The position numbers and the translations under genes were made by a program. From Bacteroidaceae bacterium (GTDB lineage Bacteria; Bacteroidota; Bacteroidia; Bacteroidales; Bacteroidaceae): DNA of 38,555 bases. Below the pieces are notes generated by a model. It had not been told where the DNA came from. It did not search any database and was given only the letters and a program-made list of their open reading frames with translations. The stretch lies in the NCBI GenBank assembly GCA_018054715.1, contig JAGPIY010000002.1, positions 1 through 38,555 of the forward strand, given 5' to 3'. Below are positions 25,701-34,425 of this stretch, piece by piece. The stretch's first letter is position 1, and every line of letters starts with the position of its first letter.

Positions 25701-26210
25701 ATGAGCAATACAATAACACTTACCGACCACCAGTTAAAACAGGCGGCCGAAGCAGGTATCGACGAGTTCCTCAAAGTTATCGCAACACGTTACTTAGATG
25801 AAGTCGGCGGTCAACTAAGCGCAGACACAATGGATCGCCTTTCTGGTGAGCAACATACCCTATTAGCCTATTGGATCTTTCGTGAAGAAATTCAAGAAGG
25901 CGGCTTTATACAGCTCATCCAAAACGGATACGGAGCTTATATCTTTCTAAATCCTTTTGCAAAAGCGATTCGTGAATGGGGGCTTGGTGAACTTACTAAG
26001 CTTATTTACGCTGCACGAAAACTTTATGAGTTGCATCATGAAGAGCTGGAAAAAGAGTATACAGAAGAAGAATTCATGGCACTCTATGAGCAATTTGGAG
26101 ACTTTGACGACCTCCAAGATCAGTTTATTATTCAAGAAGAGGAATTTACAACACTTGTAGCAAGTTATGTGGACGAGCACCTCAATCAGTTCATCACCAT
26201 CGAAAAGTAA
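25701..26210 (+). CDS. DMP19/DUF4375-like protein
   Basis: 169 residues from ATG 25701. Acidic, helical and cytosolic, with a core of LSGEQHTLLAYWIFREEIQEGGFIQLI and GYGAYIFLNPFAKAIREWG that matches the DMP19/DUF4375 pattern (helical, with an EGGF..L..NGYG motif). Relatives include a DNA-mimic protein from Neisseria, but most members are uncharacterised. First gene of an operon with YIP1, smpB and metH; the next ATG follows after 9 nt. Function unknown. Confidence 0.75.
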   Translation: MSNTITLTDHQLKQAAEAGIDEFLKVIATRYLDEVGGQLSADTMDRLSGEQHTLLAYWIFREEIQEGGFIQLIQNGYGAYIFLNPFAKAIREWGLGELTKLIYAARKLYELHHEELEKEYTEEEFMALYEQFGDFDDLQDQFIIQEEEFTTLVASYVDEHLNQFITIEK

Positions 26211-26219
26211 ATAGAACAA

Positions 26220-26897
26220 ATGAATATTCGATTTTTTAAACGCATATGGGCTTTCATTATCAGTCCACAGAAAGCATGGCAAGAGGTAAAAGATGAGAAA
26301 GATAGCCAAGACCTTTTTTCAGAATACCTTTACCCGTTGATCGGATTTGTCGGACTCGTGGTATTGGCAGCTTCAATTTATCTAAATTATTTTGCACAAG
26401 TAGCAGAAGGTGCAAAACCTTCGGCTAATATGCTCATTCAAAATGGACTAATAGAAGCTGCGCAAGTCTTTTTCTCCTTTGTTGGAGGATTCTTTCTAAT
26501 ACAGTGGCTACTTATTAAGCTCTTTCCTCGAATGTGGACCATCGATATGGATCAGGTACCTGAAGAAGACCGAGAAGCAGGACGCGTCCGCATCGATTGG
26601 TTGCCCAAAATAATCGGTTATGGCCTTACACTTCCTTTACTTGCGAAGATGGCTAATACACTTTGTATTTGCTTTGTTCCTGAAGACTACTATTTCTTTG
26701 TACAAGCAACCGTACTTTGGAGTTTTTTCTTCTACTCTACCATACAAATCTGGATTGGCAGCCATTTATTAGCTCCAATAACCCGCAAAGGGAAGACCTC
26801 TTTTTTCATTGTTGCTGCAATAAGTATTCTTGTATTGCCACAACTAATTGACATTCTATTTACGCTACTTACCCATTCTTTTAATGGACTTTTTTAA
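26220..26897 (+). CDS. YIP1 family membrane protein
   Basis: 225 residues with five hydrophobic segments and the Yip1-like N-terminus in which a cytosolic helix with the SPQKAWQEVKDE motif precedes the first membrane span. The membrane spans lie near residues 38-60, 83-100, 132-150, 160-180 and 195-220. A charged loop (DMDQVPEEDREAGRVRID) separates spans two and three. Bacterial members are of unknown function. 6 nt before smpB. Confidence 0.82.
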   Translation: MNIRFFKRIWAFIISPQKAWQEVKDEKDSQDLFSEYLYPLIGFVGLVVLAASIYLNYFAQVAEGAKPSANMLIQNGLIEAAQVFFSFVGGFFLIQWLLIKLFPRMWTIDMDQVPEEDREAGRVRIDWLPKIIGYGLTLPLLAKMANTLCICFVPEDYYFFVQATVLWSFFFYSTIQIWIGSHLLAPITRKGKTSFFIVAAISILVLPQLIDILFTLLTHSFNGLF

Positions 26898-26903
26898 TGC
26901 GTT

Positions 26904-27365
26904 ATGACTAAGCTGAAACTTACCCCTATTAATATTAAGAACAAACGTGCCACATTTGATTTCGAAATAACTGATACCTATACCGCAGGTATCGTACTAA
27001 CAGGTACTGAAATCAAATCGATACGCCTTGGAAAAGCTTCGCTTGTAGACACCTTCTGCTATTTTAACAAAGGTGAACTATGGGTGAAGAATATGAACAT
27101 TTCCGAATACTTCTACGGCTCATACAACAATCATATTGCACGCCGCGAACGGAAATTACTACTCAATCGAAAAGAGTTACATAAGCTAGAACGCGATGGT
27201 AGCACTCCCGGATTCAGTATTGTGCCTTTGCGAATGTTTGTCAACGATAAAGGCCTCTGCAAAGTAGTAGTTGCACTCGGAAAAGGTAAAAAAGAATTTG
27301 ATAAACGACAATCCATCAAAGAACGGGATGACAAACGCATGATGGATCGTTTTTTTAAGAAATAA
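26904..27365 (+). CDS. smpB: SsrA-binding protein
   Basis: 153-residue partner of tmRNA in trans-translation, rescuing ribosomes stalled on broken mRNA. Recognisable by the beta-barrel core ([36 protein letters not shown]), [12 protein letters not shown], and a basic C-terminal tail ([20 protein letters not shown]) that mimics mRNA in the decoding centre. The ssrA gene itself is not in the window. 4 nt before metH. Confidence 0.97.
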   Translation: MTKLKLTPINIKNKRATFDFEITDTYTAGIVLTGTEIKSIRLGKASLVDTFCYFNKGELWVKNMNISEYFYGSYNNHIARRERKLLLNRKELHKLERDGSTPGFSIVPLRMFVNDKGLCKVVVALGKGKKEFDKRQSIKERDDKRMMDRFFKK

Positions 27366-27369
27366 GCCG

Positions 27370-30114
27370 ATGAAGACTTTGACTCAGTGCGCTAAAGAGC
27401 GCATTTTAATCTTAGATGGTGCAATGGGCACCATGATTCAAAACTATAACCTCACGGAAACAGATTTCCGTGGAGACCGCTTCGCACATATCCCGGGACA
27501 AATGAAAGGCAATAATGACATATTATGCCTTACCAGACCTGATGTAATACAAGATATCCATCGCAAATACCTCGAAGCAGGAGCTGATCTTATTGAAACC
27601 AATACCTTCAGTGCCAATGCAATATCCATGCTCGACTATCATGTGGCCGACTTGGTGCGCGAGTTGAATATCGAAGGAGCACGCATCGCACATGAAATAG
27701 CAGAAGAATATACTCAGTTGAATCCCGAAAAGCCTCGCTTTGTAATCGGTTCGGTAGGTCCAACGAACAAAAGCTGCTCTATGAGCAAAGAGGTAGACAA
27801 TCCCGGTGCACGTGAAATTACTTTCCAAGAATTACGTACTGCCTATTATGTGCAGATGGAAGCACTTCTTGAAGGCGGAGTAGATGCCATTCTCATTGAA
27901 ACAATTTTCGATACTCTAAATGCCAAAGCAGCCATACAAGCGGCTGAAGAAGCAATGGAGAAACTTCAAAAGCAGGTTCCAATAATGGTATCTGCTACTA
28001 TTGCCGATAAAGGAGGACGTATCCTATCCGGACAAACTTTAGAAGCGTTTGTTGCCTCGGTAATGCATGCGAACCTGTTCTCCGTCGGCTTAAACTGTTC
28101 ATTTGGAGCAAGCGATTTGAAACCATTCTTGGAACAGTTAGCCGCGCTAGCACCATGCTATATCTCGGCCTACCCCAATGCCGGGCTGCCTAATAATTTA
28201 GGTCAATACGACCAAACTCCGGAAGAGATGGCCAGTCAAGTACGCCAATACTTAGAAGAAGGATTAATTAATATTATTGGCGGATGCTGTGGTACTACCA
28301 ACGAATTTATCGCAAAGTTCCCGGCACTCATTGAAGGATACACCCCTCATCAGCCTGTTGCCCCATCCGATTATTTATGGCTATCCGGATTAGAACGACT
28401 AGAACTGACTCCCGATGTACGTTTTATTAATGTTGGTGAACGTTGCAATGTAGCGGGATCGCGTAAATTTTTACGCCTCATCAATGAAAAGAAATATGAA
28501 GAAGCACTAAGCATCGCCCGTAGCCAAGTACAAGATGGCGCATTAGTCATCGATTTAAACATGGATGATGGGCTACTTGAAGCACAACACGAGATGGTAA
28601 CTTTCCTGAATTTGCTAGCCTCGGAACCGGAAATAGCTCGAGTTCCGTTTATGGTAGATTCCTCAAAATGGGACGTTATTGTCAGTGGACTGGAAGCAAT
28701 TCAAGGCAAAGCCATTGTCAACTCCATTTCGCTCAAAGAAGGCGAAGAGAAATTCTTAGAAAAAGCACGTACCATTCAACGATATGGTGCAGCTGTCGTT
28801 GTAATGGCTTTCGATGAAAAAGGACAAGCCGACACTTTCGAACGAAAGATAGAAGTCTGTGGACGCGCCTATGCGCTTCTCACAGAGAAAGTACAATTCA
28901 ATCCACGTGATATCATCTTCGACCCGAATGTACTAGCCGTAGCTACCGGCATAGAAGAACATAACAGCTATGCACTCGACTTCATTCGTGCTACCGAATG
29001 GATCAAGCAGAACTGCCCTTACGCTCACATCAGTGGTGGTATTAGCAATCTTTCTTTCTCTTTCCGTGGCAATAACTATCTCCGCGAAGCCATGCATGCG
29101 GTATTTCTTTACTATGCCATAGCAAAGGGAATGGATATGGGCATAGTCAACCCGAGCACAGCTGTACTTTACAGTGACATCCCTACCGATCTACTCACCT
29201 GCATTGAAGACGTCATCCTAAATCGACGCGCTGATGCGGCAGAGCAGTTAATAGAGATTGCTCAACAATTAAAAGCAGAAACCACAAACACCTCTGTCAC
29301 CCCCAACAAGCACGATGCATGGCGTGAAAACTCACTTGAGGAACGTTTAAAATATGCCCTAACAAAAGGGATAAGCGAATATCTTGAAGTCGATCTGCAA
29401 GAGGCCTTGAAACAATATCCCAAAGCTGTCGCTATTATCGAAGGGCCACTTATGTCCGGTATGAACTACGTAGGCGAACTTTTCGGAGCAGGAAAGATGT
29501 TTTTGCCGCAAGTGGTAAAAACAGCACGCACCATGAAGCAAGCTGTATCCATCCTCCGCCCTTCCATTGAAGCAGAAAAAACAGAAGGTGCCTCTACAGC
29601 TGCCCGTTATCTAATAGCCACGGTAAAAGGCGATGTACACGACATCGGAAAAAATATTGTAAGCGTTATTTTAGGCTGCAACAACTACGAAATCATTGAT
29701 TTAGGCACCATGTGCCCCACTGAAACTATTGTAGAAAAAGCAATCAGCGAAAAGGTCGATCTCATTGGATTATCCGGCCTCATTACTCCCTCTCTCGATG
29801 AAATGGTGCACGTTGTAAAATCACTCAAACAAGCAGGTATATCCGTACCTGTGATGATAGGAGGTGCCACAACCTCTAAATTGCATACTGCCTTGAAAAT
29901 AGCTCCGGCATATGACGGCCCCGTTTTATGGATGAAAGATGCAGCACAAAACGTAGTAGCTTCGAGCAAGTTAATGAATAAAACAATGTGCGAAGGCTAT
30001 GTAAAAGAAGTGAATTCCGAGTATGAAACATTACGTCAAAACTATCAAAAGAAACAAATACAAACCGTTTCTTTAGAAGAAGCACGTAATCGCAAGCTGA
30101 ATTTATTCAACTAA
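27370..30114 (+). CDS. metH: Cobalamin-dependent methionine synthase lacking the activation domain
   Basis: Transfers the methyl group of methyltetrahydrofolate via cobalamin to homocysteine. 914 residues. Modules in order: homocysteine-binding barrel with zinc ligands Cys243, Cys306 and Cys307 (GGCCGT); pterin-binding domain (about 350-610, beginning FINVGERCNVAGS); cap helices (about 650-740); and cobalamin-binding domain with the lower-ligand His757 in GDVHDIGKNIV, plus GLSGLITPSLDEM and GGATTSKLHT. It stops at the linker (EEARNRKLNLFN), about 300 residues short of the E. coli enzyme, so the C-terminal AdoMet-binding reactivation domain is absent. No in-frame or frameshifted remnant follows. 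No cobalamin riboswitch precedes it because smpB is only 4 nt upstream. Confidence 0.96.
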   Translation: MKTLTQCAKERILILDGAMGTMIQNYNLTETDFRGDRFAHIPGQMKGNNDILCLTRPDVIQDIHRKYLEAGADLIETNTFSANAISMLDYHVADLVRELNIEGARIAHEIAEEYTQLNPEKPRFVIGSVGPTNKSCSMSKEVDNPGAREITFQELRTAYYVQMEALLEGGVDAILIETIFDTLNAKAAIQAAEEAMEKLQKQVPIMVSATIADKGGRILSGQTLEAFVASVMHANLFSVGLNCSFGASDLKPFLEQLAALAPCYISAYPNAGLPNNLGQYDQTPEEMASQVRQYLEEGLINIIGGCCGTTNEFIAKFPALIEGYTPHQPVAPSDYLWLSGLERLELTPDVRFINVGERCNVAGSRKFLRLINEKKYEEALSIARSQVQDGALVIDLNMDDGLLEAQHEMVTFLNLLASEPEIARVPFMVDSSKWDVIVSGLEAIQGKAIVNSISLKEGEEKFLEKARTIQRYGAAVVVMAFDEKGQADTFERKIEVCGRAYALLTEKVQFNPRDIIFDPNVLAVATGIEEHNSYALDFIRATEWIKQNCPYAHISGGISNLSFSFRGNNYLREAMHAVFLYYAIAKGMDMGIVNPSTAVLYSDIPTDLLTCIEDVILNRRADAAEQLIEIAQQLKAETTNTSVTPNKHDAWRENSLEERLKYALTKGISEYLEVDLQEALKQYPKAVAIIEGPLMSGMNYVGELFGAGKMFLPQVVKTARTMKQAVSILRPSIEAEKTEGASTAARYLIATVKGDVHDIGKNIVSVILGCNNYEIIDLGTMCPTETIVEKAISEKVDLIGLSGLITPSLDEMVHVVKSLKQAGISVPVMIGGATTSKLHTALKIAPAYDGPVLWMKDAAQNVVASSKLMNKTMCEGYVKEVNSEYETLRQNYQKKQIQTVSLEEARNRKLNLFN

Positions 30115-30190
30115 GTTTTTAACTTCTTTACGGCAAAGTTCTATACTTGCCTTCAGCAGACACTTTTGCCGATTGACACTCAAACAAATA

Positions 30191-30223
30191 ACCCTGAAGA
30201 GTTCTATCAGAACCTTTCAGGGC
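30191..30223. terminator. Hairpin between convergent metH and GH95
   Basis: CCCTGAA (30192-30198) pairs with TTCAGGG (30216-30222), and inside it GTTC (30201-30204) with GAAC (30210-30213). It could end both transcripts, though no U-run follows directly on either strand. The core is shared with the repeat cluster at 33634-33828. Confidence 0.4.
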
Positions 30224-30272
30224 TATTAAATAACAAAGCAGACCAGCCGCTTCGTACACTGCCAGCACCTTT

Positions 30273-33200
30273 TTACAGAGCCATCTTGTACATGTCCTTC
30301 TTTTTATTTTCGGTATGTTTTACCTCTACTATAAAAACTTTATTAGCCGTAGCAGGAAGTACAAAGGAGTAGCTTTTAGTATTTAATATCTCACTACCTT
30401 CAACATTATAAACAGCAATACGGTCAATGTCATTGCATCCTGTAACGGTGACCACACGCCCCTCTACTGCTATTTTCGTATTGGTTTCAGCCACCACCGC
30501 AGTAATACCCGTACCACCTCCGGGATTCATTATGATGGTATAGATTCCACCTTCTTTAGTCTGGAACTTAATATGGTTACTATTCAGAATTTCCGATTTT
30601 ATCGTATCACCCTTGGCATCAACAACCACAGCCTTATTAATATTAGCATAAGCCACCGAACAATCTTTTCCGCTAAAGGATTTGATAATTACCTTGGTCG
30701 GCTTCCCCTCCTCCCAGTATTCGTCCACTTCAAAGTTATTTATAGCACGTAACCCCGTAACCGAACCTTTTTTCCAAATAGAAGGTAGTGCCGGAAGAAT
30801 CTGTATCGTATCGTTTTGACTTTGCAACAGCATTTCCGCAATGCCGGAACAAGCACCGAAGTTTCCATCAATCTGGAAAGGAGAATGCGAGTCGAACAAA
30901 TTGTAATAAACACCTCCCGCACTCATATTTACAGTATAGGCTGTAGAATGTTTCAAAGCAGCCTTCAAAAGGGCACGAGCATGATCTCCATTAAGAGCTC
31001 TTGCCCAAAGATTTATTTTCCAGCCCATCGACCAGCCCGTAGATTCGTCACCACGGAGATTCATCGCATTTACCGCTGGAGTAAAATAAGAACTTGATGG
31101 GGAAATTTGGTTGAAAGGGAAAAGACACATCAAATGAGACAAATGCCGATGTGCACTTTCACTTCCGTTGCCTGTGGCATAATCGGTATATTTCCATTCT
31201 CGGAGAATTTGATTTCCAGTGCTAACCCCATTACGTGTAGCTCCAAAAGTACCCTTATAGGTTTCCAGGCCAAGGCCAGTATCCAGATTATTAAATTTGT
31301 TTGTGAGTTCCACCATAAAGTCGTTGTCCACTCCTGCCTCTTGAATGCCTAATACATTGATAGCTTCCAACGTATTACGAAACAAATCCCATGTTAACTG
31401 TTGCGCATGTGCCGTCGCGTTTTCCGAATCAGGACCATGCTCAGGTGACCATTCTTTCGGACATTCGTACGTACCGTCAGAAGCTTTTACCAGGCGTTCC
31501 ATCCAAAACTTCGTACAGCTCAGCATCACAGGCATTGCCTTTGCTCTGAGGAATTCCTTATCAAGCGTATAGCGGTAATGTTGCCACATATGCGAAGCAT
31601 ACCATGCATTAGCTATCACATAATTATTCTTGAAAGAAGTACAATGCCCAAAAATATTGTTTTCTGTGAAGCAAGTCCACCCCGTAGTCTGCCCCGAATT
31701 CCGTGCATACTGTTTCCATTGCGGTTGCACAATGGCCATATCGTACACATAATTAAGAAATTTCTCATGCATTTCGGGAAGATTTGTAACCTCCGCCGGC
31801 CAATAATTCATCTGCACATTGATATTGCTGTGAATGTCTGATTGCCAAGCTGGCGATGCAGAGTTATTCCAGATGCCCTGCAGGTTGGCAGGTGAGTCTA
31901 CACCTCGTGACGAACTAATCAACAAGTAACGACCATAATGGAAATACAATTGTTCTAACATGAACATTGTCGATTTATTAGTGGTTGTACTGTAAGTATC
32001 GATAAGTTTATTAGTGGGTAAAGAGTTAACCGCCTCATCCAAAGTAAGCCGTACCCTTGCAAAAAGAGGCTGATAATCAGAAATATGTCGATTATAAAGC
32101 TCCGTCCATCCTTTTTCTCCAGCTTCCGTGGCACGAGCAGAAATCTTCGAAGCCAACTCAGTCGTCCCGCTGATATATCCGGAAGCTACCGGATCGAAAT
32201 CGGTTCCACCAGCTAGAATAACGAGTACCTCATCCGCACCTTTTACAGTAACTCCGGTCGCATTTGTGGTTAGACTGCCACCAACGGGAATTACCTTCAT
32301 GCGCGCATTGTAACTCACAGCAGTTAGTTTTCCTTTAAACACGCCCTCTCCATTAGCATAAGAAGGCCTTTCACCAAGTGCATTATAAAGATAGAAATGG
32401 TTATTGATGCATCCCGGTTTCGAAGCGCTCAAACGGATAGCAATACATTGATCGGAATAACTAGCAATATATTCACGCTTAAAGGTAACTGTACCTGCAG
32501 GATTTGTCCAACTTGCCGAGGCTGTTGCCGTTTCCAAATCCAACTGACGATAGTAATTTTTAACCGCTTTTGCAGCTAGAGTAGTAGAGAACAAAGAATC
32601 ACACGTCTCCTCAATATAGAGTTGCCCGAAGTTTTGATAAGCTCCACGCACCGTAGAGCTCCCCGTCCATAAAGTTTTTTCATTAAACTGAAGTACATCC
32701 TGATGAATACCACCATACACCATACCTCCAAACTGTCCATTGCCGATAGGCAATGCATAATCCATCCACGGATTGGAAACCGTTTCACTCGTAGTGGGTT
32801 TCGTATACCACAGAGTAACTTGATTTGAAGGAGTATAAGAAATAGAAGCCGCATATTTGTATTCTGCCAACGTGGTAGGCAGTTTATCGTTAATAACAAC
32901 ATCAGAAGGCAATACAAATTCCAAAGGATTATTTGGATCGTATGCATCCCAACTACCCAACTCTTTATATGCTCCGGCACCACTCCACTGATTCATTGAA
33001 TATCCCGGCATAGTGCGATTTTGAATTTCCCATGCAGGACTGTACGTAGAATTGGTTGTAGGCACAAGCTTCAAATTCCCAATACGACTTGTAGAAGAAG
33101 CAAAACGGTAACTGCTCCCGCGACTTGCACCGGTATAGTAAATGTGCCGCCCATTTTTACTGACAATTTCACAAGAGTCCTGAGTCCCAAGCACTTTCCA

Positions 33201-33399
33201 AAGTTGACTATCAGAGGTAACCGGTGCTTTTGTCATCACATTTTTGCCGTCACCCATATCCTGTAATACGGCACTACCGTTTTTAAATTGGATATAATAC
33301 CACACTTCATTTCCACCTGCACTAAACGTAGGAAGAGTTTGCGCCGCCAGTCGAAAAGAAAAGATAACGACTCCTAAAAATAAAAAAAAGATTTTTCAT
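30273..33399 (-). CDS. GH95 glycosidase (alpha-L-fucosidase family), signal peptide out of frame
   Basis: Family 95 glycoside hydrolase: exo-alpha-1,2-L-fucosidase or alpha-L-galactosidase activity is typical. The main frame (33305-30273, 1,010 residues) has a ricin-like N-terminal part, then GNGQFGGMVYGGIHQDVLQFNEKTLWTG, NLQGIWNNSASPAWQSDIHSNINVQMNYWPAE (catalytic Asn/Asp region), ECPKEWSPEHGP, and FQIDGNFGACSGIAEMLLQ. A C-terminal beta domain (DRIAVYNVEGSEI, VFIVEV) resembles T9SS-type or adhesin tails. An ATG at 33399 opens a signal-peptide-like reading frame, MKNLFFIF, but a run of eight T (minus strand; 33382-33389) shifts it by one base; with seven T it reads MKNLFLFLGVVIFSFRLAAQ and joins the main frame. 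Coordinates span the reconstructed gene; translation as sequenced would need a frameshift. Confidence 0.85.
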
Positions 33400-33633
33400 A
33401 TAAATAAAGATTGAGAAGTTTTAATTGTTTCTCTTTAATACGAATCAATACTGATCTTTACACAAAGGCTTGTAATTAATTAACGTTGCTACATATAAAA
33501 AGCATCATTGGAAGAAAAGACATCAATTAGTCTACCTTTTTCAGAAAAGGACAATGAGTGCTATTTAAATAATAATGATTCTTTAGGAGATATTTTTTGG
33601 CTAAATAAGAATTTCGGGGAAAAAAGTTTCATC

Positions 33634-33828
33634 TTTCAGGTTTTGAATTTAAACAGCTGTAAAGCAAACAGATAAACCCTGAAAGATTCAAAAAAAGCCT
33701 TCAGGAAACCTTCAGGAGAAAAACAGATAAATTATAGGAACGGGCTGAAGGATTTCTGAAGGGTTGAGAGAAACCCTTCAGGGTGTTTTACACTGTATAT
33801 CAGTAGGTTATATGAAAAGACTGAAGGG
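33634..33828. repeat. Cluster of TTCAGG/CCTGAA repeats
   Basis: At least eight copies in both orientations: TTTCAGG 33634, CCCTGAA 33677, CCTTCAGG 33698 and 33709, CTGAAGG 33745, CTGAAGGG 33756, CCCTTCAGGG 33774, CTGAAGGG 33821. Two form a perfect 10-bp hairpin, CTGAAGGGTT (33756-33765) with AACCCTTCAG (33772-33781), loop GAGAGA. AAACAGATAAA is also duplicated at 33666 and 33721. Confidence 0.85.
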
Positions 33829-33953
33829 TTGAAAGGTTTTTTAGCAAATTGTTTATTATAGATATAAGAGGGGAAATACGGCAAAAAAACAGCTAGCAAA
33901 AAGATAAATCTATAAATTCAAGCCCCAAAAAGGATAGCATCAAGCTACAAAAA

Positions 33954-34082
33954 CATAAGCATCTTTCCAAGCAAACATAAGCATCTCTTGGACAAGACAT
34001 AAGCATCTCTTAAACAAGACATAAGCTGCTTTTTTAAAATCATAAGCAACAAATTTTATTTCATGCCCAACAAATTTAATCC
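33954..34082. repeat. Tandem array of 21-22-bp repeats (CATAAGC array)
   Basis: Six consecutive units start at 33954, 33976, 33998, 34020, 34041 and 34062, at spacings of 22, 22, 22, 21 and 21 bp. Each begins CATAAGC (the last decayed to CATGCCC). The first three share CATAAGCATCT and an A/C/G-rich tail; the later units diverge into T/A-rich tails. The period is not a multiple of three, so it is not a coding repeat, and there are no separated spacers as in CRISPR. Confidence 0.85.
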
Positions 34083-34193
34083 GGAAAGGTTAAACGTCTC
34101 TATTTATACAACATTACAACGTTTAATGATCGATGCATTCTCGCTCTCAATATATATATGCGCTCATAAAAGGCACTTATTGAGCTGCTTCCC

Positions 34194-34337
34194 TTAGATA
34201 AAATCGGAAGCAAATAAATAAATTACGAATGCTATTGCCGCCAATAAAAGGATGCCTTTTACAAGAATTGTTTTTACAATTTTCCATCCAATAAATACAG
34301 CTAAAATTATTAAAAGTATATAAATATAATGTGTCAT
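34194..34337 (-). CDS. Small hydrophobic membrane protein (47 aa)
   Basis: 47 residues from an ATG at 34337 to TAA at 34194-34196. The sequence has two hydrophobic stretches (YIYILLIILAVFIGW and ILLLAAIAFVIYLFA) separated by KIVKTILVKG, so it is a one- or two-helix membrane protein. A TACTTTTG element sits 15 nt upstream in the right orientation. Codon use and hydrophobic organisation look real but homology is unknown; it could be chance. Divergent from the DUF4251 gene. Confidence 0.5.
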   Translation of the reverse strand: MTHYIYILLIILAVFIGWKIVKTILVKGILLLAAIAFVIYLFASDFI

Positions 34338-34352
34338 GCTTCTTTTTTGCGA

Positions 34353-34360
34353 CAAAAGTA
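34353..34360 (-). promoter_or_regulatory. -7 element for the small membrane ORF (TACTTTTG)
   Basis: Match to TAnnTTTG on the minus strand, 15 nt before the ATG at 34337. No -33 box recognised. Confidence 0.4.
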
Positions 34361-34383
34361 GTAAAAGAAATCAGAATAATCGC

Positions 34384-34391
34384 TATCTTTG
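34384..34391 (+). promoter_or_regulatory. Bacteroidetes -7 element for the DUF4251-ffh unit (TATCTTTG)
   Basis: Exact TAnnTTTG, 34 nt ahead of ATG 34426. The longer open frame starting at 34336 would contain it and is rejected. Confidence 0.65.
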
Positions 34392-34425
34392 TACCAAAAT
34401 AAACCTTAATTTAATATCAGGAGAC

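Larger units (their letters stand above)
33400..34193. other. Long intergenic region with two repeat families
   Basis: About 800 bp without a credible gene. From the GH95 start outward: an AT-rich stretch without a TAnnTTTG box in front of GH95; a cluster of CCTGAAGG/CCTTCAGG motifs at 33634-33828; a T/A-rich spacer; a tandem 21-22-bp CATAAGC array at 33954-34082; then unremarkable AT-rich sequence up to the small membrane ORF. Confidence 0.8.

Noticed and set aside
27340-27370. Cobalamin riboswitch for metH
   Set aside because: Only 4 nt separate smpB from metH, and no B12-box-like structure was seen upstream of the operon.
30115-30190. Frameshifted remnant of the MetH activation domain
   Set aside because: No similarity to the activation domain in any frame; the stop follows a natural linker end.
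30166-30372. Plus-strand frame of 68 codons after metH
   Set aside because: Starts at TTG, crosses the hairpin and overlaps the GH95 3' end on the other strand.
33303-33305. GTG at 33305 as the genuine GH95 start
   Set aside because: The open frame continues upstream into an obvious signal-peptide end, and this GTG would leave an enzyme without export signal.
33954-34082. CRISPR array
   Set aside because: Units are contiguous 21-22-bp repeats with no separate spacers, and no cas genes are present.
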